Assembly: GCA_030643515.1 (NCBI GenBank)
Contig: DAOWLH010000005.1
Location: forward strand, 1 to 9,672
Source of the DNA: Dehalococcoidia bacterium
GTDB taxonomy: Bacteria > Chloroflexota > Dehalococcoidia > Dehalococcoidales > DAOWLH01
DNA length: 9,672 nucleotides
Direction of reading: 5' to 3'
Part shown: positions 6,383 through 9,672 of the stretch, piece after piece
Numbering within the stretch: position 1 is the stretch's first letter
How the letters are laid out: the number at the start of each line of letters is the position of its first letter
Translations under genes and position numbers: made by a program
The notes under the pieces: generated by a model
Seen by the model: the letters and a program-made list of their open reading frames with translations, nothing else
Told to the model about the DNA's origin: nothing
Databases searched by the model: none

Positions 6383-6395
6383 TAAACGATATAAT
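6368..6395 (+). promoter_or_regulatory. Promoter for the folP-folK-COG0720 operon
   Basis: -35 TTGATA (6368-6373, five of six), a 16-nt spacer, and -10 TATAAT (6390-6395, perfect). The predicted start is near 6402, giving a leader of about 35 nt that includes the AGGAG ribosome site at 6424-6428. The -35 lies inside the right arm of the palindrome. Confidence 0.7.
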
Positions 6396-6423
6396 ATGCA
6401 CCGACCCTATTAGCGCCCCCGAT

Positions 6424-6428
6424 AGGAG
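6424..6428 (+). promoter_or_regulatory. Shine-Dalgarno site deciding the folP start
   Basis: AGGAG is 8 nt before TTG 6437. The longer open frame would begin at GTG 6428, which overlaps this site and so is unlikely to be used. Confidence 0.65.
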
Positions 6429-6436
6429 TGGTTCGA

Positions 6437-7291
6437 TTGGCGAAGAAAAATCTAACAGTGGCGGCTGCACACCCTGCTGACACCGAGTTTCGCTGGGGAG
6501 AGCGCACCTATGTCATGGGCATAATAAACCTCACCCCGGACTCTTTTTCCGGAGACGGGCTGGGCAGCGATATTGAGGCAGCCAGCGCGCAGGCAAGGCG
6601 AATGGTGGCTGAAGGCGCCGACATAATAGACATCGGCGGTGAGTCCACCAGACCCAACGGTCAACCGGTATCCGTGGACGAAGAGCTGAGGCGCGTCATT
6701 CCGGCGCTGGAGAGGCTGGCCGGGGAACTTTCCGTGCCCATAAGCATCGACACCAGCAGGGCTGCCGTCGCCAGCCGTGCCCTGGCGGCCGGTGTCAGCA
6801 TAATCAATGATATCTGGGGCCTGAAGAAGGACGCTAAACTGGCCGAGGTGGCCGCTCTCACCGGAGCGGCAATCATCCTGACAAGCAACCAGCGAAATGA
6901 ACCCTGCCGGCAGGACATAATGACCGCGGTCATCTCCAGCCTGGAGCATAGCATTGCCGTTGCCACAAAAGCCGGCGTCGGTAAGCATAGAATCATCATT
7001 GACCCCGGCATCGGCTTTGGCAAGACGCTGCAGCAAAATCTGGAGATTGTTAACCGCCTGGGAGAGTTAAAAAGCATGGGCTATCCCATACTGCTGGGCA
7101 CCTCGCGCAAATCAATGATTGGTCTGGTGCTGAATTTGCCCCCCGACCAGCGGCTGGAAGGGACAGCGGCCACGGCGGCCATCGGCATCGCCAACGGGGC
7201 TGATATAATAAGAGTCCACGATGTCAAGCAGATGGTGCGGGTATGCCGCATGAGTGATGCCATCGTCAGGAGAAAACCAGGTGGTTGCTGA
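6437..7291 (+). CDS. folP: Dihydropteroate synthase
   Basis: FolP joins 6-hydroxymethyl-dihydropterin pyrophosphate to p-aminobenzoate to make dihydropteroate in folate synthesis; it is the sulfonamide target. About 284 aa, near the usual length. The TIM-barrel motifs are in order (numbered from GTG 6428): VMGIINLTPDSFSGDG (29-44), DIIDIGGESTRPNG (65-78), PISIDTSRA (104-112), IINDIWG (125-131), IIIDPGIGFGKT (189-200), LLGTSRKSMIG (222-232) and RLEGTAATAA followed by RVHD. The segment normally read as MH-x-x-G is TSNQRN here (152-157), a departure from most relatives. The start is taken as TTG 6437 because of its ribosome site. The gene leads the operon and its last bases overlap the folK start. 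Confidence 0.95.
   Translation: MAKKNLTVAAAHPADTEFRWGERTYVMGIINLTPDSFSGDGLGSDIEAASAQARRMVAEGADIIDIGGESTRPNGQPVSVDEELRRVIPALERLAGELSVPISIDTSRAAVASRALAAGVSIINDIWGLKKDAKLAEVAALTGAAIILTSNQRNEPCRQDIMTAVISSLEHSIAVATKAGVGKHRIIIDPGIGFGKTLQQNLEIVNRLGELKSMGYPILLGTSRKSMIGLVLNLPPDQRLEGTAATAAIGIANGADIIRVHDVKQMVRVCRMSDAIVRRKPGGC
7268..7272 (+). promoter_or_regulatory. Shine-Dalgarno site deciding the folK start
   Basis: AGGAG inside the end of folP lies 8 nt before GTG 7281. It favours that start over the GTG 7254 and ATG 7257 that open the same frame. Confidence 0.6.
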
Positions 7292-7784
7292 CACGGTAAC
7301 GGTGTATCTCGGACTTGGCTCCAACCTGGGTGAGCGCCAGGATAACCTGGACAAGGCGCTGGAGTACCTATCGCAACGGCTTAAAATAACCGGGGTCTCA
7401 TCAATCTATGACACCGAGCCGGTGGGCAACCCGCAGCAGCCCCGCTTCCTCAACATGGTCTGCTGCATCCGTACCATGCTCAAGCCAGGCGAGTTGCTGT
7501 TGCTGGCCAAGGGCATCGAGAGCAAGATGGGCCGCCAGCCGGGCAGGCCCAACTCGCCCCGCCCTATTGATATCGACATCCTGTTATACGACAGCGAGGT
7601 TATCAATTCCCCGGACCTGGTTATACCCCACCCCAGGCTGACCCGGCGGGCCTTTGTCCTGGTGCCGCTGGCCGAGCTTGCCCCCGAACTGGTGCACCCG
7701 CAAAGCGGCAAGACGATAAAAGAACTGCTTAAAGAAGTCAAGCGGGGCGTTCAGGGAGTACTTAAACTGGAGGATAACGGCTAG
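7281..7784 (+). CDS. folK: 2-amino-4-hydroxy-6-hydroxymethyldihydropteridine pyrophosphokinase (HPPK)
   Basis: HPPK transfers pyrophosphate from ATP to 6-hydroxymethyl-7,8-dihydropterin, making the substrate of FolP. The 167-aa frame has the HPPK markers: VYLGLGSNLGERQDNL (about 8-23), SSIYDTEPVG (about 40-49), QPRFLNMVC (about 53-61), the metal- and ATP-binding segment RPIDIDILLYD (94-104, with Asp97 and Asp99), and IPHPRLTRRAFVLVPLAELAP (about 115-135). The length is normal for a single-domain HPPK, with no fusion. Starting at GTG 7281 it overlaps the folP stop by 11 nt, so translation is probably coupled. The next gene begins 2 nt after its TAG stop. Confidence 0.95.
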   Translation: MVADTVTVYLGLGSNLGERQDNLDKALEYLSQRLKITGVSSIYDTEPVGNPQQPRFLNMVCCIRTMLKPGELLLLAKGIESKMGRQPGRPNSPRPIDIDILLYDSEVINSPDLVIPHPRLTRRAFVLVPLAELAPELVHPQSGKTIKELLKEVKRGVQGVLKLEDNG

Positions 7785-7786
7785 AT

Positions 7787-8158
7787 ATGTACCAAATATC
7801 TGTAGAGGAGCACTTTGACGCCGCCCACGCCCTGCGCGGCTACAAGGGTAAGTGTGAGGCGCTGCACGGCCACCGCTTCCAGGTGGTGGTCAAGGTCAGG
7901 GCTTCCCAATTGGATGACATCGGCCTGGCCTATGACTTTACAGAGCTAAAGGCAAAGCTAAGGGCGATACTTGAGCGCTTTGACCACAGCTGCTTAAACG
8001 ACATGCCGCCTTTTGATAAGATAAACCCCTCCTCGGAGAACATCGCCGCCACCATCTATGGTGAAATGAAGACCCGGCTTGAAGAAGCCCCGGTTAGTCT
8101 GGAGGCGGTGGAGGTGCGGGAGTCCCCGGAGAGCGGGGTGGAGTACCGGGAGGGGTAG
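7787..8158 (+). CDS. queD: 6-pyruvoyltetrahydropterin synthase homologue (COG0720; QueD or dual QueD/PTPS-III)
   Basis: A 123-aa tunnel-fold enzyme acting on 7,8-dihydroneopterin triphosphate. The zinc site is His14 in FDAAHAL and His27/His29 in CEALHGHRF. The active-site Cys23 is followed directly by Glu24, giving CE-x2-HGH. RFDHSCLND (64-72) supplies the Asp/His pair, PSSENIA (81-87) follows, and Glu112 in VEVRES anchors the pterin ring. QueD (PTPS-I) makes carboxytetrahydropterin for queuosine; PTPS-III makes 6-hydroxymethyl-dihydropterin for folate, with Glu replacing Cys. A motif with both residues, next to folP and folK and with no folB in the operon, points to a dual enzyme. ATG 7787 lies 13 nt after GGAGG. 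The family is sure; the product is inference. Confidence 0.9.
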   Translation: MYQISVEEHFDAAHALRGYKGKCEALHGHRFQVVVKVRASQLDDIGLAYDFTELKAKLRAILERFDHSCLNDMPPFDKINPSSENIAATIYGEMKTRLEEAPVSLEAVEVRESPESGVEYREG

Positions 8159-8164
8159 GTTTAA

Positions 8165-8587
8165 TTAGTAATCCTTTTCGTAGTATCTTTCATATTCGTT
8201 CGGGTAATGAACACTTAGCTCTGTTATTACTTCAATTGGCGTGAATTGTGACTGAAATGCCCCAGTTATTATTTTTTTAATGATATTCTCAGCGCAATAA
8301 TTATAATCATCTATGGATTTGCGTTTTGCTATAGATATTAATGATATTAATTCCTTGGCAGGCACTATACGCGCATCAGCATAATTTACAGTGGTCTTTT
8401 TTCTAAATAACTTCCTGTTATCTTTTTTCGTAAAAGCTACTATCCACTCTTTCCAATATTTTGCTGCCGTGAAATTTGCTATAACAACATTGCCATCACT
8501 ATTGGGGTTTGTTAATATCACATAATGATGACCACCACTTCTATCGCTGAGGCGCAGAGTATCTCCAATTTTACAGGTGAAGGGCAT
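8165..8587 (-). CDS. Uncharacterised protein, candidate toxin of a Panacea toxin-antitoxin pair
   Basis: A 140-aa protein without a recognised named family. The N-terminal half is beta-rich: IGDTLRLSDRSGGHHYVILTNP, then GNVVIANFTA and KEWIVAFTKKD. This could be a small SH3-like barrel of the sort seen in MazF/PemK mRNA interferases, though no MazF motif is convincing. The middle is basic (KKDNRKLFRKK), then VNYADARIVPAKEL and an alpha-helical C-terminal half ending in a Tyr/Glu-rich tail. It begins 1 nt after the antitoxin stop (TAA-A-ATG) with no good ribosome site, so translation is probably coupled. AT-rich base use contrasts strongly with the folate genes and recA. It ends 6 nt from the convergent pterin gene. 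The toxin role is inferred from gene pairing only. Confidence 0.7.
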   Translation of the reverse strand: MPFTCKIGDTLRLSDRSGGHHYVILTNPNSDGNVVIANFTAAKYWKEWIVAFTKKDNRKLFRKKTTVNYADARIVPAKELISLISIAKRKSIDDYNYCAENIIKKIITGAFQSQFTPIEVITELSVHYPNEYERYYEKDY

Positions 8588-8588
8588 T

Positions 8589-9152
8589 TTAGCGTGCTAT
8601 TTTCTCTAGGCACGCTAATTCACTTAAATCTTCTTCAAACTCTTTAATTTCCTCTTGGGTTTTACCTAGTAAACGCAAGAGGTCTGAATATGTGGTTTCT
8701 ATGCTAGAGCTATGAGGGTCATTCCATTCGGGAAATAGGTTTGGCTTATGATGTTCATCAATCATTTGGGATGCATTCTTATCTTTATATTTTTCGAACA
8801 TCTCTTTAATGAGATTTATTTCTGCCCTTGATAATTTTTCTATTCCACATCCTTTAATTAAACGAATATTCCGATTATTATAAGTCTCTAGATACTCTCG
8901 CCAGAACGATTTAATATCTTGCTTACTAAACTTAGCATTATCATAGATATCACTTACGCCTTGCCCATTATCAAAAGAGAATAATCTACCAAATGTAACT
9001 GGACGCAACCAACGATTCAATGCCTCTCTCTCGATATTATATGTAAGTGTAATAAACTTAAGTAAGTTCATTTCGCCGCCATTTAATCTTAATAAAAGAG
9101 CAGCCATCTGCGTTGCTTTAATTTCATTATACTGAGGAGGCACTTCATTCAC
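8589..9152 (-). CDS. Panacea-domain (DUF4065/SocA-like) antitoxin
   Basis: A 187-aa protein matching the Panacea antitoxin domain by pattern. The helical start KATQMAALLLRLNGGEMNLLKFITLTYNIEREAL (about residues 12-45) stands for the usual KLLYLADREHL helix, RPVTFGRLFSFDNGQGVSDIYD (about 50-71) for the Gly-Pro core, and LSRAEINLIKEMFEKYKDKNASQMIDEHHK...PEWNDP (about 107-146) for the family's LS-x-x-E...YG...L-x2-H...P-W-D-P ending. GKTQEEIKEFEEDL closes it. Panacea proteins neutralise diverse toxins encoded next to them, often by direct binding. It is the first gene of an AT-rich pair. The frame opens at GTG 9152; GTG 9143 is also possible, since AGGG lies 8 nt before it. Confidence 0.75.
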   Translation of the reverse strand: MNEVPPQYNEIKATQMAALLLRLNGGEMNLLKFITLTYNIEREALNRWLRPVTFGRLFSFDNGQGVSDIYDNAKFSKQDIKSFWREYLETYNNRNIRLIKGCGIEKLSRAEINLIKEMFEKYKDKNASQMIDEHHKPNLFPEWNDPHSSSIETTYSDLLRLLGKTQEEIKEFEEDLSELACLEKIAR

Positions 9153-9178
9153 CCTACATTACAGTCATTTATATTTTA

Positions 9179-9206
9179 ATAATACTATTTTTAAACCTTT
9201 TGTCAA
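9179..9206 (-). promoter_or_regulatory. Promoter for the toxin-antitoxin pair
   Basis: On the minus strand: -35 TTGACA (9201-9206, perfect), a 16-nt spacer and -10 TATTAT (9179-9184). The predicted start is near 9172, a short leader before GTG 9152 or 9143. Confidence 0.6.
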
Positions 9207-9243
9207 TATCTATCTGTCATGCACATTTCTATCACACTCTCAC

Positions 9244-9272
9244 TTGCCCCCCACCCCCCGTTGTGCTATCAT
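9244..9272 (+). promoter_or_regulatory. Possible recA promoter with extended -10
   Basis: TTGCCC (9244-9249), a 17-nt spacer, then TATCAT (9267-9272) preceded by TGC, an extended -10 element. The predicted start near 9279 leaves a leader of only about 8 nt before ATG 9287. No SOS box of the CGAAC-N4-GTTCG type was found. Low confidence. Confidence 0.3.
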
Positions 9273-9286
9273 CCTCTCAGGCGAAC

Positions 9287-9672
9287 ATGATCACCGAAAA
9301 GGAAAAAGCACTGGAACTGGCCTGCGACCGTATTGAAAAGCAGTACGGCAAGGGCGCCATCATGAGGCTGGGAGTGGCGGCCTCGCTGCCAGCGGTTGAG
9401 TCCATTCCCAGCGGCTCACTGGCGCTGGATATCGCCCTGGGTATCGGTGGTTTTCCCAGGGGGCGGGTTACCGAAATATTCGGCCCCGAGGGCTCTGGCA
9501 AGACCACCCTGGGTCAACACATAATCGCCGAGGCCCAGAAGCGGGGCGGTACTGCCGCTTACATCGATGTTGAGCACGCCCTGGACCCAAAGTATGCCGC
9601 TATCTGCGGTGTTAACCTGGACGAACTCCTGATCTCCCAGCCCGATACCGGGGAGGAGGGTTTAGAGATTAC
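9287..9672 (+). CDS. recA: Recombinase RecA, N-terminal part (runs off the window)
   Basis: RecA forms filaments on single-stranded DNA, drives strand exchange and promotes LexA self-cleavage. The visible 128 codons, open to the edge, match RecA throughout: KALELACDRIEKQYGKGAIMRLG (about 7-29), IPSGSLALDIALGIGGFPRGRVTEIFG (about 39-65), Walker A GPEGSGKTT (about 65-73; many relatives have GPESSGKTT), IIAEAQKRGGTAAYIDVEHALDP (about 78-100, including the catalytic Glu of the VEHALD segment), and ISQPDTGEEGLEI. ATG 9287 is chosen by homology; the ribosome site is weak (CAGGCGA). It is transcribed away from the acquired toxin-antitoxin pair. The C-terminal two thirds lie outside the window. Confidence 0.97.
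   Translation, partial: MITEKEKALELACDRIEKQYGKGAIMRLGVAASLPAVESIPSGSLALDIALGIGGFPRGRVTEIFGPEGSGKTTLGQHIIAEAQKRGGTAAYIDVEHALDPKYAAICGVNLDELLISQPDTGEEGLEI

Larger units (their letters stand above)
8159..9240. mobile_element. AT-rich acquired segment carrying a toxin-antitoxin pair
   Basis: Base composition changes abruptly just after the pterin gene and returns to GC-rich just before recA. The segment holds only the two-gene toxin-antitoxin module and its promoter. No transposase, terminal repeat, integrase or target duplication was seen, so it is a transferred cassette by composition and content only. Confidence 0.5.

Noticed and set aside
6452..7077. Minus-strand frames of 194 and 138 aa across folP
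   Set aside because: Both are antisense to a certain folP and have no motif or ribosome site.
9281..9300. LexA box at the recA start (GAAC near 9283)
   Set aside because: The matching GTTC half at the right spacing is absent.

Overview
The window looks like a bacterial chromosome segment of moderately high GC. GTG and TTG starts are common, Shine-Dalgarno sites are clear, and sigma-70-like promoters can be read. The gene families (RecA with a GPEGSGKTT Walker A, several small TatA-like proteins plus TatC, pterin genes, a HypE/AIR-synthase-like protein) would suit an anaerobic Chloroflexota lineage such as Dehalococcoidia. That placement is inference from general resemblance only.

Bases 1-3720 (minus strand) hold a compact run transcribed right to left: a 77-aa Cys-rich zinc-finger-like protein, an AIR-synthase/HypE-like protein, a UbiE/MenG-type methyltransferase, a lipoprotein of the NMT1/SsuA substrate-binding family, and quinolinate synthase NadA. 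A promoter (TTGACA-N17-TAACAT) precedes the run. NadA is cut by an in-frame TAG, after which NadA-like sequence resumes in the same frame up to the window edge.

Bases 3863-6188 (minus strand) hold a twin-arginine translocation cluster: two TatA-type proteins, a TatB/A-type protein with a long tail of about ten 11-residue repeats, and TatC. Bases 6189-6436 are a divergent regulatory region. It has a TTGACA-N17-TATATT promoter facing the tat genes, a TTGATA-N16-TATAAT promoter facing folP, and a 40-bp palindrome between them that covers the folP -35 box.

Bases 6437-8158 (plus strand) are a pterin/folate operon: folP (dihydropteroate synthase), folK (HPPK) overlapping it, and a COG0720 6-pyruvoyltetrahydropterin-synthase homologue. 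Its CE-x2-HGH motif suggests a dual enzyme supplying both folate and queuosine, which could explain why no folB lies in the operon.

Bases 8159-9240 are a markedly AT-rich insert on the minus strand with its own promoter. It encodes a Panacea-domain (DUF4065/SocA-like) antitoxin followed 1 nt later by an uncharacterised 140-aa protein, which I read as the cognate toxin. From 9287 the start of recA runs off the right edge. No RNA genes, CRISPR arrays or insertion sequences were seen.
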